In this document: piece by piece, positions 55,201 through 64,000 of the stretch
Layout: each line of letters opens with the position of its first letter
How positions within the stretch are numbered: the stretch's first letter is position 1
DNA from: Branchinecta lynchi
Taxonomy: Eukaryota; Arthropoda; Branchiopoda; Anostraca; Branchinectidae
Length of the DNA stretch: 64,000 nucleotides
Direction: 5' to 3'
Assembly (NCBI GenBank): GCA_023053575.1
Contig: JAKZAP010000008.1
Coordinates: 1,327,001-1,391,000 of the forward strand
Translations under genes and position numbers: made by a program
Notes under the pieces: model-generated
Database searches by the model: none
What the model saw: only the letters and a program-made list of their open reading frames with translations
Told to the model about the DNA's origin: nothing

Positions 55201-58200
55201 TTGCCCCCTCCAGCTCCCCCCAAAAGTCACCGGATCCGGTCCAGATTTTAAGTGGGTCGTCTGAGGGATGAGGTCTTTCCAAATATCAAGTTCCATCGAG
55301 ATCCGATCACCCGTTCAAAAGTTATAAATACCTCAAGATTCTGGATTCCCCCTCCCTCTACTCCCCCCACAGTACCCGAATCGGCTCGGTTGTGTCAATG
55401 ATGTATCTAGTGTTTGCTAGGTGTCTTCCCACCAAGTTTCATCTCGATCCCTCCACTCATAGCGTTTCCCAAGATTTCCGGTTGCCCCCTCCAGCTCCCC
55501 CCAAAAGTCACCGGATCCGGTCCAGATTTTAAGTGGGTCGTCTGAGGGATGAGGTCTTTCCAAATATCAAGTTCCATCGAGATCCGATCCCCCGTTCAAA
55601 AGTTATAAATACCTCAAGATTCCGGATTCCCCCTCCCTCTACTCCCCCCACAGTGCCCGAATCGGCTCGGTTATGTCAACGATGTATCTAGTGTTTGCTA
55701 GGTGTCTTCCCACCAAGTTTCATCTCGATCCCTCCACTCATAGCGTTTCCCAAGATTTCCGGTTGCCCCCTCCAGCTCCCCCCAAAAGTCACCGGATCCG
55801 GTCCAGATTTTAAGTGGGTCGTCTGAGGGATGAGGTCTTTCCAAATATCAAGTTCCATCGAGATCCGATCACCCGTTCAAAAGTTATAAATACCTCAAGA
55901 TTCCGGATTCCCCCTCCCTCTACTCCCCCCACAGTACCCGAATCGGCTCGGTTATGTCAATGATGTATCTAGTGTTTGCTAGGTGTCTTCCCACCAAGTT
56001 TCATCTCGATCCCTCCACTCATAGCGTTTCCAAAGATTTCCGGTTGCCCCCTCCAGCTCCCCCCAAAAGTCACCGGATCCGGTCCAGATTTTAAGTGGGT
56101 CGTCTGAGGGATGAGGTCTTTCCAAATATCAAGTTCCATCGAGATCCGATCACCCGTTCAAAAGTTATAAATACCTCAAGATTCTGGATTCCCCCTCCCT
56201 CTACTCCCCCCACAGTACCCGAATCGGCTCGGTTGTGTCAATGATGTATCTAGTGTTTGCTAGGTGTCTTCCCACCAAGTTTCATCTCGATCCCTCCACT
56301 CATAGCGTTTCCCAAGATTTCCGGTTGCCCCCTCCAGCTCCCCCCAAAAGTCACCGGATCCGGTCCAGATTTTAAGTGGGTCGTCTGAGGGATGAGGTCT
56401 TTCCAAATATCAAGTTCCATCGAGATCCGATCCCCCGTTCAAAAGTTATAAATACCTCAAGATTCCGGATTCCCCCTCCCTCTACTCCCCCCACAGTGCC
56501 CGAATCGGCTCGGTTATGTCAACGATGTATCTAGTGTTTGCTAGGTGTCTTCCCACCAAGTTTCATCTCGATCCCTCCACTCATAGCGTTTCCCAAGATT
56601 TCCGGTTGCCCCCTCCAGCTCCCCCCAAAAGTCACCGGATCCGGTCCAGATTTTAAGTGGGTCGTCTGAGGGATGAGGTCTTTCCAAATATCAAGTTCCA
56701 TCGAGATCCGATCACCCGTTCAAAAGTTATAAATACCTCAAGATTCCGGATTCCCCCTCCCTCTACTCCCCCCACAGTACCCGAATCGGCTCGGTTATGT
56801 CAATGATGTATCTAGTGTTTGCTAGGTGTCTTCCCACCAAGTTTCATCTCGATCCCTCCACTCATAGCGTTTCCAAAGATTTCCGGTTGCCCCCTCCAGC
56901 TCCCCCCAAAAGTCACCGGATCCGGTCCGGATTTTAAGTAGGTCGTCTGAGGCATGAGGTCTTTCCAAATATCAAGTTCCATCGAGATCCGATCATCCGT
57001 TCAAAAGTTATAAATACCTCAAGATTCCGGATTCCCCCTCCCTCTACTCCCCCCACAGTACCCGAATCGGCTCGGTTATGTCAATGATGTATCTAGTGTT
57101 TGCTAGGTGTCTTCCCACCAAGTTTCATCTCGATCCCTCCACTCATAGCGTTTCCCAAGATTTCCGGTTGCCCCCTCCAGCTCCCCCCAAAAGTCACCGG
57201 ATCCGGTCCGGATTTTAAGTAGGTCGTCTGAGGCATGAGGTCTTTCCAAATATCAAGTTCCATCGAGATCCGATCACCCGTTCAAAAGTTATAAATACCT
57301 CAAGATTCCGGATTCCCCCTCCCTCCACTCCCCCCCACAGTGCCCGAATCGGCTCGGTTATGTCAACGATGTATCTAGTGTTTGCTAGGTGTCTTCCCAC
57401 CAAGTTTCATCCCGATCCCTCCACTCATAGCGTTTCCCAAGATTTCCGGTTGCCCCCTCCAGCTCCCCCCAAAAGTCACCGGATCCGGTCCGGATTTTAA
57501 GTCGGTCGTCTGAGGCATGAGGTCGTTCCAAATATCAAGTTTCATCGAGATCCGATCACCCGTTCAAAAGTTAAAAATACCTCAAGATTCCGGATTCCCC
57601 CTCCCTCCACTCCCCCCACGGTGCTCGGATCGGGGAAGTGACTATTTCCAACTTAATCATTTGGGGTCCCTGATATGCCTGCTAAGTTTTATCATCCTAG
57701 CTTATGTGGAAGTGCCCGAACTAGCAAAACCTGGACAGACCGACGGACGGACAGAAATTGCGATCGCTATATGGCACTTGGCCGAAGGGCAAGTGCCATA
57801 AAAAACGAAGCTCAAAATAAACAAACTAATCAGGCCGCTTTTTTGTGAAAAAAGGGAAAAGGTTGTGATGAAGAAGAATGATGTCAGCCTTTTTATGAAA
57901 GTTCTTGTACTTGTGTACTCATGAAAGTACTTGTGTACTTCAAGTAGCACTAAGAACACTTTTCTGATCTTCAGAAACTCGAAACACTGTATGACCTTGG
58001 CAACACTGCTCGCTGCATTGATAAGAGCCTCTCGGGTTCGTATTTGAACGGGCGTGTGTATTAAGACGTAAACATCGCGTATACCGTTATTCAGCTTATT
58101 ACACCTATTAGGACAATGCTTAACGCGCGCTTTACGAAGTGCAAAGATATGATCGCAAGCTTGTTCCACCGTACTTACCGTGGTTACTACGCATGACGTC

Positions 58201-61200
58201 ACGAATTCCGACTTTTTGCCGTAAATGCTGGAATAATTTTTCTATTTTCCAGCAGAATACCATGCCACGGGCGAATCCGACCAATCACGTTACAGAGATG
58301 CGCAATTACCACGCTTATTACGCTCCCGATCATGGTAAAATAGTTACTATTTCGAGAAGGTTGGAACGGTCAGCGTAGTAACTTTTTACGAGGTTGGAAC
58401 GAAAATAGTAACTAATAGTCCGAGTAATTTACGGTAGAGGGCTGCGGTCCTGTTTCTGTTAATCGCAGCTGCAGTTAAAAGAGAATATTTCTTTCCCCCT
58501 TATTTTCGGCGATCTTTGGAGAAGCGACTTTTCCTGGATCCAAACGACATAAGCATTAGTCGCTGAAACAGTTCTGTCACAGACAACGTAAAATGCTTGG
58601 AAGAAGAGAGATGCGAAATGCGTAGTACACCATACTGTTGAGGAACTGGACACACAACATAAAATCAGTTACAAGGTTTTCCTACCCCTCCTCGCCGGCC
58701 TGGCAATACTGGTTGAGTTAGACCTTGAGCCTGGTTCCTTTTTACAGGGTTACCATAGAAAACCCCAATGCTTCGTCAGATGCAAATGGACCGATCAGAT
58801 TTCCTCGTAGCGCTCTTTACGCCCCATGGAAAGGTATGTGCGAGGGTGACAATAGTAGCTCCATTTTGCGAACGTTACACTTCACCTGTCCATAAAGAGA
58901 CTATGTCTCTCCGAGCCTAAAACTGTCTCTAACACCAACTAGCAATCACACTAATGCCCCCAGACAGGACTAGTACAATAACTTCAAAGGACCTGTCTTA
59001 ACTGTAATACCAATACAATCTACTTCCATAATCACTCCATGTATTTCTAAACAATGAGACCCCAGTTTCGTACGGTACATTCCAACCACTCTAACAAAAC
59101 CACGCTGATCGATGTGTATCACGCTGTCGACGGTTGTCTGCGAGAAGTTTTCCCATCCGAAAAACAGGTTATGTAAATTGTTTCCCTGTTTTTGCTACAA
59201 GGCAACGGGTCTCGGAAAAGGCTTAAACAGCAAAAATCGTGGGTTATTTTATTGAAAGCACAGCAGTCTTAGAGAATTCAAATATTTTAAAATACTGCAA
59301 GTTAAAGAGTAAAGAGTGCGAGGGGTCCTTTAACAATAGCGGTGCCCATGTACATAGCTCGGGCAGCACCGACCCGGCAGGGTCAGCAGAAGCACCACAA
59401 TGCTACACTGAGGGATCCATAATCAAGAACTTATATTGCTCAGCTCTACCACACTTTTCGCGTGAATAGCTGCTTTCTTTGTCAGGGGAGTTCTCACCGG
59501 TGGTTTCCGGTTATTCTTATAAGGTGTTTGCATCTACAGGTGACTACTCACTAATCTTATAACCCGTTTTTGGGATCCCGAAACGTAAGTTGAGGGATAC
59601 CTATGACATCGCAAAAATGTCCGTCTGTCTGTGAACACGATAACTCTCGAAGGGAATGAGATATTTTGATGAAACTTAATGGTGAGGATTCACTGGGTCA
59701 AGGGCAAGGTCAAGTTCGAAGATGGGCTAACATTTAGGGGTGGGGGTTCAAATTTAGGGACAAACTAAATATTTTTAAACAGCTAATATGATGGTCGATA
59801 ATGCGGTAAGAAGGCATGCTGAGCACGATAGTGAAAACTGTTTTCTCGCCGGACAAGTAGTTCGTCCGGAATCCGGCAAAAAACGGAAACATGGTTAAAA
59901 ATAAAAGATTTATTTTAAGTTGATTAAATGATCGATTTAGAGGGAAGAAGAAATTCTGAGCACGGTGGTGAAAACCATAGTCTCGCCGAACATGTACTTC
60001 GTCCCGAACCCGGTGAAAACCTGAAAGTTGGTTAAAAGTAAAAGTTTCATTTTTAGTTGACTAAATGTTCGATTTAGGGGTAAAAAGACATGCGAAACTG
60101 ATGATGAAAACCATTTTCTCGCCGGACAACTAGTTCACCCAGAATCCGGCCAAAACTGGAAAATTTGTTAAAAGCAAAAGTTCGACAGATTAAGGGGTAA
60201 GAAGAGAGACTGAGTCTGTATATGACAATAATTTTTTACCCGGACATATGATTAGCCCGGAATCCGGTTGTAACCGGAATTTTTGTTTTAAAGTCAAACT
60301 TTTATTCAAAGTTGATTAGATGTTCTTTATAGGGATAAGGAGATACACTGGATTTGTTTCTGAATCTTCTTCTTTGCTGGACTTTCGGGCGAAACCGGAA
60401 ACTTGGCAGAAGTAAAGCAGGAAGTCTCGGTCACTATCGTCAAAATAGATAAGTCTTATAGAGGTATATCTGAACTTGGTTTTCTCTGATTAGCCTGGCG
60501 AAGACAAGACCCGATTGTCTGAATCAAATATTAGATTTTTCGACACCTTTGGTCTTGTTGAACTAACCGGAGTCCGGTCTTATCTCACCGGTGCGGACTA
60601 ACCCTTGGTTCACTATACGCGAACGTTAAACGTGGGTCAGAGGTACCACCAGCCTTGATCGCTCCATTTTATCGCTTCTGGTGAGATACTAGTGAGTAGT
60701 GGCAGATATGCTACGTAGCTGAAGATAGCAATGTTGGTCACCGAAATATTGCCAATAATCACTGCGATAATCGAATCGACTAACTTCTAGTGAGCAACTC
60801 CGCTTTCCACGTCTCGTGTCAAATAAAGCTAAAATTAAAGCTCTCTATAGATGGTGCCCCACTTCCGACATACAGCGGAGTGGCTCGAGAGACTACAAAG
60901 TATCCACTCTACTCTTCACCCCACTCTCAGCGACATGTCTACTTCGACGAACCTCCTCCCCCTTATTTTGACGCTGTCTCACGCGTCCAAACCGAACCAT
61001 CAGCAGAAGACGTGGAAAGACTTCCTAGATACGAGTATCCACGAAGCGGTATTCATCGAAATAGTCCTGTCGCAGCAACAGTAGCTCTCCCAGGTAAGTG
61101 GAGGACTATGCCATTCGGTCAGACTGTAAACATCTCAAGTTCGCTCTAGTAACCGATTGTCAGATAAATAGTAGTTATCCTAGGACGTATTTAAATACGC

Positions 61201-63051
61201 CTGCAAACCCTTCTCGAATTCACTCCAGTCAGCTGCTAGATTATCCAAGCATCGCAGAAGACCGCTGGAGCGCAATTCCTGAAGCATTTCACAGATTCCC
61301 TAATTTCAACTACCTTCGCATCTCCCTAACTACAGTGCGAACAAAAGTAAAAACAGGTGGATAAACGAATACAGGTCTTTGATACAGCCCACCAATCATC
61401 ATCTACTTCCTTCCGCAGCGGCAAAAGCCATTGGTATTAACGAGTGAAAGGACCAAAGAGAGGTAAAGAAAACATACACCGTGTACCGGTAGATAAAACA
61501 AGTGCGCAAGCGCTCGGACGTGGAGTGTGAAAGTAAAATGTTTATCACATTTTATATACTAACAGCTTTAGAACCAAGATATTTCACATCCCCAAACAAG
61601 TATAGAAATAAACTTATTTGTAATCATCCCACTTTAAATGTAAACAAACCGCAAGTAGAAATCCAAAGAAATGTTAAAGTTCTTGCACGAATAGCCTGAG
61701 TTCCAACATATTATTCTACTAATGGTCTGACAGTCCAACCCTTTAAACCTCTTTTCCATTAGCAAGGTAATAACAAGTGCAATAAGCCAGATCGTAGCAG
61801 CCTAATCCCCCTTTGTCACAATTCATTAAGAACGGCATATCATCTATCATATGACAGAAGAGCTCAGTTTCCAACTGTTGATTAAAGAAGTACGTGGCGT
61901 CGTCTTATTTGCTACTGTTAAACCAAAATCCTCAACCATAGATATAACTCCCCAAATATGCAAAAGTTGAACTTAAGACCTGTCACAGACGAGCTTAACT
62001 CATGGAAAATCTTGGCCCAGCTGCCCATGAACGGGAGGGGGGGGGGGGGGGGTCGGGACCAATCAAAATTCGTTTTTACTCCTCTTTTTCCTCAAGTATA
62101 CCTCCTTATAATTTGATTACAGTCACGGGTCAAAAACTTTTTTCATGGGCAATTTGGGCCCAGGGTGGGGGGGGGGGGGTCCAAAAGCACAAAGGAATTT
62201 CATTGTCTTATCTCCAGTCATTGTCAAATTAAAAACATTAAAAAATGGGCAATCTGGGCCCAATTGCCCCTGAACCAAGTGGGGGTGGAGTTTGGAACTC
62301 ACAAAAATTAAAAAGGGATCCCAATGCTCACAAACCTACCAAGTTTCAACTTGATATCTGTCACGTGTAACGAACTAGGACAATCTAGGCCCGGTTGCCC
62401 ATGAACGGGGTGAGTGGGGGAGGTGCAACTTTAAAAGGAATTTCCCAGCCCTAGGATCTACATGTACATTTCATCGTCCTATGTCCAGTTCTGGTCAAGT
62501 TCTGAACATTGGTCACTGGGCAATCTGAGCCCATTTGCCCCTGAGTCGGGTTGGGGTGGGGACCCCCAAAAGGCACAACTAGACCCTAATACGCACTAGT
62601 ATACCAAGTTTGAACTTGATACTTGCACTCCTTCACGAGTTATTAGCTCAACGAAATACGGTGAAAACCGAAAGCTGAAAGCTGCTACAGCGCTCGCAAT
62701 AGTGGACTGTTCCAAGGAACACTCCACTAAAAATCGATGAAAACGAAGGCAATACAACCCCTTTTCCTGACAGGTCTGGTAGAAGAGCCGACAGATATTC
62801 CAAGCCCTTCCCTGCCTGCGTTTCATCGAAGAATGGCCACCGAATCTCCGACGCCCTCTGCCCCACCTAGCGACAACCGAAGCAATCCACCAGAAGACTA
62901 TAGCTCCACATTGACAAGACCACAGACGGTATCCACGATTTCGTTTCATGTCCCGCAGATGCGGTTACCAGGACTAGTTGAGGAAGAACAAACGTCAGTG
63001 GGCGGAAATGTCAGGGACAAGAGAAGTAGGTTCAAAACTGCAATGAGATAA
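52193..63051 (+). CDS. WBP1/VOPP1-family membrane protein with long PPxY tail, 3' five exons
   Basis: Exons 52193-52273, 52833-52973, 58748-58833, 60851-61093 and 62774-63051, GT-AG, phases 2,2,1,1 all matching; 275 residues from the first full codon. Residues 1-13 are Cys-rich (C1, CC 7-8, CC 12-13); LWYFW 23-27 opens a membrane span to about 43; then a basic SKDEV... region and a Pro/Tyr-rich tail with LPTY (107-110), PPPPY (137-141) and LPRY (160-163). LPGLVEE occurs twice (182-188, 248-254). The family binds WW domains of NEDD4-type ligases and related proteins at endomembranes; that role is inferred here. The signal-peptide exon(s) ending in phase 2 are missing. Consistent phase over five small exons makes chance unlikely. 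It could be closer to WBP1, WBP1L or VOPP1; this is not resolved. Confidence 0.75.
52833..52973 (+). CDS. Membrane-span exon
   Basis: 141 nt, acceptor tctgttttctag, donor gtaaag. Starts ILLLFIIVICSGGSWWFKSK: the hydrophobic span then Lys. Ends in an Arg-rich RSARTCRNGRAPGVARSET stretch. Phase 2 out fits the exon at 58748. Confidence 0.75.
53035..53800. mobile_element. MITE, about 760 bp, CTTCACA(C/T)TGA ends
   Basis: The left end (accttcacattgacttaaga) is the inverse of the right end (gtattcagtgtgaaggggg); internal 'cttaag' and 'acgtaag' words are repeated. An (ag)n run is at about 53249-53266. Lies in the intron of the second WBP1/VOPP1-like gene. Confidence 0.65.
53801..54788. other. Intron sequence, unrecognised
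   Basis: No exon or element delimited; short att repeats at about 54620-54636. Confidence 0.35.
54789..57802 (-). repeat. R1 composite element, copy 4: 281-bp satellite array
   Basis: Inverted relative to the other R1 copies. From 54819 the word 'ggctcggtt' recurs at 281-bp steps (55100, 55381, 55662, 55943, 56224, 56505, 56786, 57067; the last step to 57349 is 282), about ten units. Units are far more alike than in other copies. Ends: gagctcatatggcacttg on the left; on the right the microsatellite (gacagaccgacggacgg) and hairpin ATGGCACTTGGCC / GGGCAAGTGCCAT. Open frames are repeat read-through. Confidence 0.93.
57803..58158. other. Intron sequence, unrecognised
   Basis: Short duplicated 'gaaagt(t/a)cttgtacttgtgtact' words near 57900. 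No exon. Confidence 0.35.
58159..58425. mobile_element. R4 MITE, copy 3 (inverted, ends eroded)
   Basis: Interior matches the inverse of copy 1: 'ggttactacgcatgacgtca', 'tctattttccagcagaata', 'cgaatccgaccaatcacgtt' and 'ggtcagcgtagtaact'. The termini are degraded. Confidence 0.75.
58426..58747. other. Intron sequence before exon 58748-58833
   Basis: Unrecognised; ends with a pyrimidine tract and acceptor ggttcctttttacag. Confidence 0.4.
58748..58833 (+). CDS. Linker exon of the second WBP1/VOPP1-like gene
   Basis: 86 nt, phase 2 in and phase 1 out (donor gtatgt). Reads VTIENPNASSDANGPIRFPR and SALYAPWK, with one possible N-glycosylation sequon that would be cytosolic and so unused. No domain; support comes from splice sites and matching phase on both sides. 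Confidence 0.65.
58980..59335 (-). mobile_element. R3 inverted-repeat element, copy 3
   Basis: Ends AAAGGACCTGTCTTA / GGGGTCCTTTAA; interior matches the copy at 12590 closely. Confidence 0.8.
59336..59566. other. Intron spacer
   Basis: Unrecognised; a 76-codon open frame running through it starts within R3 and lacks support. Confidence 0.3.
59567..60560 (+). repeat. R2 composite element, copy 5
   Basis: Starts TTTTTGGGATCCCGAAACGT and 'gagggatacctatgacatcg', with a reduced microsatellite, about five units, and the terminal 'cacctttggtcttgttg'. Confidence 0.85.
60561..60850. other. Intron spacer before exon 60851-61093
   Basis: Unrecognised; ends at acceptor aagctctctatag. Confidence 0.35.
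60851..61093 (+). CDS. PPxY tail exon
   Basis: 243 nt, phase 1 in and out (donor CCAG|gtaagt). Holds LPTY, FDEPPPPYFDAVSR and LPRYEYPRSG. The frame stays open upstream to an ATG at 60790, but the acceptor and phase favour an internal exon. Confidence 0.8.
61094..62001. other. Last intron, unrecognised part
   Basis: No exon or repeat delimited; short open frames only. Confidence 0.35.
62002..62640. repeat. Degenerate tandem repeat with G runs
   Basis: 'gggcaatctgggcccaattgcccctgaa'-type words recur at about 62010, 62147, 62247, 62380 and 62518 (spacing about 100-140 bp), each followed by a G-rich block (long G runs at 62037-62052 and 62166-62180). Resembles R1 in having G blocks but shares no specific words. 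Confidence 0.65.
62774..63051 (+). CDS. Last coding exon of the second WBP1/VOPP1-like gene
   Basis: 278 nt, acceptor cttttcctgacag, phase 1 in, TAA at 63049-63051. Pro/Ser/Thr-rich; contains a second LPGLVEE and a basic C-terminus (RDKRSRFKTAMR). The split Gly codon from the previous exon makes the first LPGLVEE, which supports the junction. Confidence 0.75.
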
Positions 63052-63204
63052 CAAAGCAAATAAAAAGTCTAACTAAGCGAAACTCGGGGTGGGGTGGGTT
63101 GCCCCCCCCCGGGCAACAACCCGCCCGGTACCAACCAACCCTCACATGCATATAGATAGGAAATTAGACAAACCGAGATTGAGTGAGATTAGACTGCAAG
63201 CACT
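63052..63204 (+). other. 3' UTR of the second WBP1/VOPP1-like gene
   Basis: AATAAA at 63059-63064 lies only 8 bp after the stop; it may serve as poly(A) signal or a later one may be used. Short G/C runs at 63080-63115. Confidence 0.4.
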
Positions 63205-63570
63205 TAAAGGACCCATCGTACTAGTTACTCTTCAACTTAAAACATTTGAATACTTTAAAATTAGGCTGTTCTTTCATCCCACGATTTGGCTGTTTTAAGC
63301 CTTTTCCGCGACCCGTTGACTTGTGGCGAAAACAGGGAAGTAATTTACATAACTGTTTTTTCTGATGGAAAAACTTCTCGCAGACAACCGTCCACAGCGT
63401 GATACACATAAAAGGTAGCAAAACACGGCAAATGAGAAAATCAGCGTGGTTTTGTTAGAGGTGTTAGAATGTACCGTGCGAAACGGGGACTCCGGGTTTA
63501 GAAATATATGGAGTGATTATGGAAGTAGGTTGCGTTAGTATTATCGGTAAGAAAGGTCCTTTAAGGATTT
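63205..63570 (+). mobile_element. R3 inverted-repeat element, copy 4
   Basis: Ends TTAAAGGACCCATCG / GAAAGGTCCTTTAA; interior matches 24645 without the duplication or nested MITE and so shows the uninterrupted form. Confidence 0.85.
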
Positions 63571-63687
63571 TTCACTAGACAGGCGAGAAAAATGTAAACG
63601 TGTGACGGCAGCTTGCTAGCTGCTCGGTACTTTTCATATAAATTTATTTGATTTCCAGAATTTGTGGGTGGGGTACCCATTTGATAG

Positions 63688-63927
63688 ATGGATCCCAGTT
63701 CCTTGGAAAGTTATCCGGCAACAGAAGAACTAATGAATTTCTCCCTTGATTGGAAATTCCTTCTTGGTTTCCCTATTTCTGCGAGTAACTCTTTCCTAAC
63801 TTCTAATTTTAAAGTGGAGAATCTTTTGGAAACTTTAAATAGTAAAATCCAAAACTTTCATAAAAAAGCTGACAATATTCTTCTTCATCACAACCTTTTT
63901 CCTTTTTTCGAAAAAATAGCGCCCTAA
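63688..63927 (+). pseudogene. Second copy of the FLLGFP protein remnant
   Basis: A 79-codon frame with WKFLLGFPISASNSF, NFKVENLLETLNSK and HNLFPFFEK; its C-terminal half aligns with the frame at 20172-20429. Likely the C-terminus of an unidentified retroelement or gene-family protein. An upstream ttgatttccag suggests it may be an exon. Low-complexity T-rich sequence follows to the window end. Confidence 0.4.
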
Positions 63928-64000
63928 TTACTTAGTTTATTTTGAACTTTGTTTTTTTCCATTGTATTTCGTTGTAGATTTAGTAGGCTAATTTCCCGTT

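Noticed and set aside
54819..57630. Regular direct repeats considered as a CRISPR array
   Set aside because: The whole 281-bp unit is repeated without unique spacers, and the DNA is eukaryotic; it is a satellite.

Overview
The window is animal nuclear DNA, most likely from an invertebrate. It has GT-AG introns, an ER chaperone ending in HKDEL, metazoan-type PPxY membrane proteins, and introns and spacers packed with short inverted-repeat elements, satellites, LINE remnants and a tyrosine-recombinase retrotransposon. The phylum cannot be fixed from the sequence alone. No bacterial features are present.

Three host genes can be assembled from exons with matching splice phase. (1) 893-22104, plus strand: a complete 8-exon PDIA4/ERp72 gene encoding 637 residues, with a signal peptide, thioredoxin domains a0, a, b, b' and a', and C-terminal HKDEL. 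Its three active sites differ: CAHC, CRHC and CGHC. (2) 28825-23802, minus strand: two exons of a small WBP1/VOPP1-family protein (Cys-rich ectodomain, one membrane span, PPAY tail). (3) 52193-63051, plus strand: five exons of a second, longer member of that family (CC-x3-CC ectodomain, LWYFW at the membrane start, a long Pro-rich tail with PPPPY). Genes 2 and 3 point away from each other, and the first exons of both are unresolved.

The space between exons is repeat-dense. R1 elements have AGTGCCAT hairpin ends, a TCCG/TCTG microsatellite and diverged tandem units; they lie at 1.68-4.89, 36.06-44.04 and 54.79-57.80 kb. The last array has exact 281-bp spacing and a duplicated 843-bp trimer. 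R2 elements have GGGATCCC ends and 120-140-bp units and occur at least five times. R3-R8 and several unnumbered families are inverted-repeat or foldback elements.

36-47 kb is a transposon nest. An R1 array is interrupted by a 210-bp LINE tail with a 10-bp target duplication and by a roughly 5.4-kb DIRS/Ngaro-like retrotransposon on the minus strand (gag with a CCHC knuckle, RT-RNase H, tyrosine recombinase with one in-frame stop). Next come a 345-bp foldback and a 5'-truncated RTE-like LINE.

The genes do not form an operon. PDIA4 acts in ER oxidative folding; the two PPxY proteins probably recruit WW-domain proteins, such as NEDD4-type ligases, to endomembranes. The strongest candidates for something undescribed are the R1/R2 composite elements, the apparently intron-bearing DIRS-like element, the foldback ending 20 bp before the last PDIA4 exon, and the paired WBP1/VOPP1-like genes.
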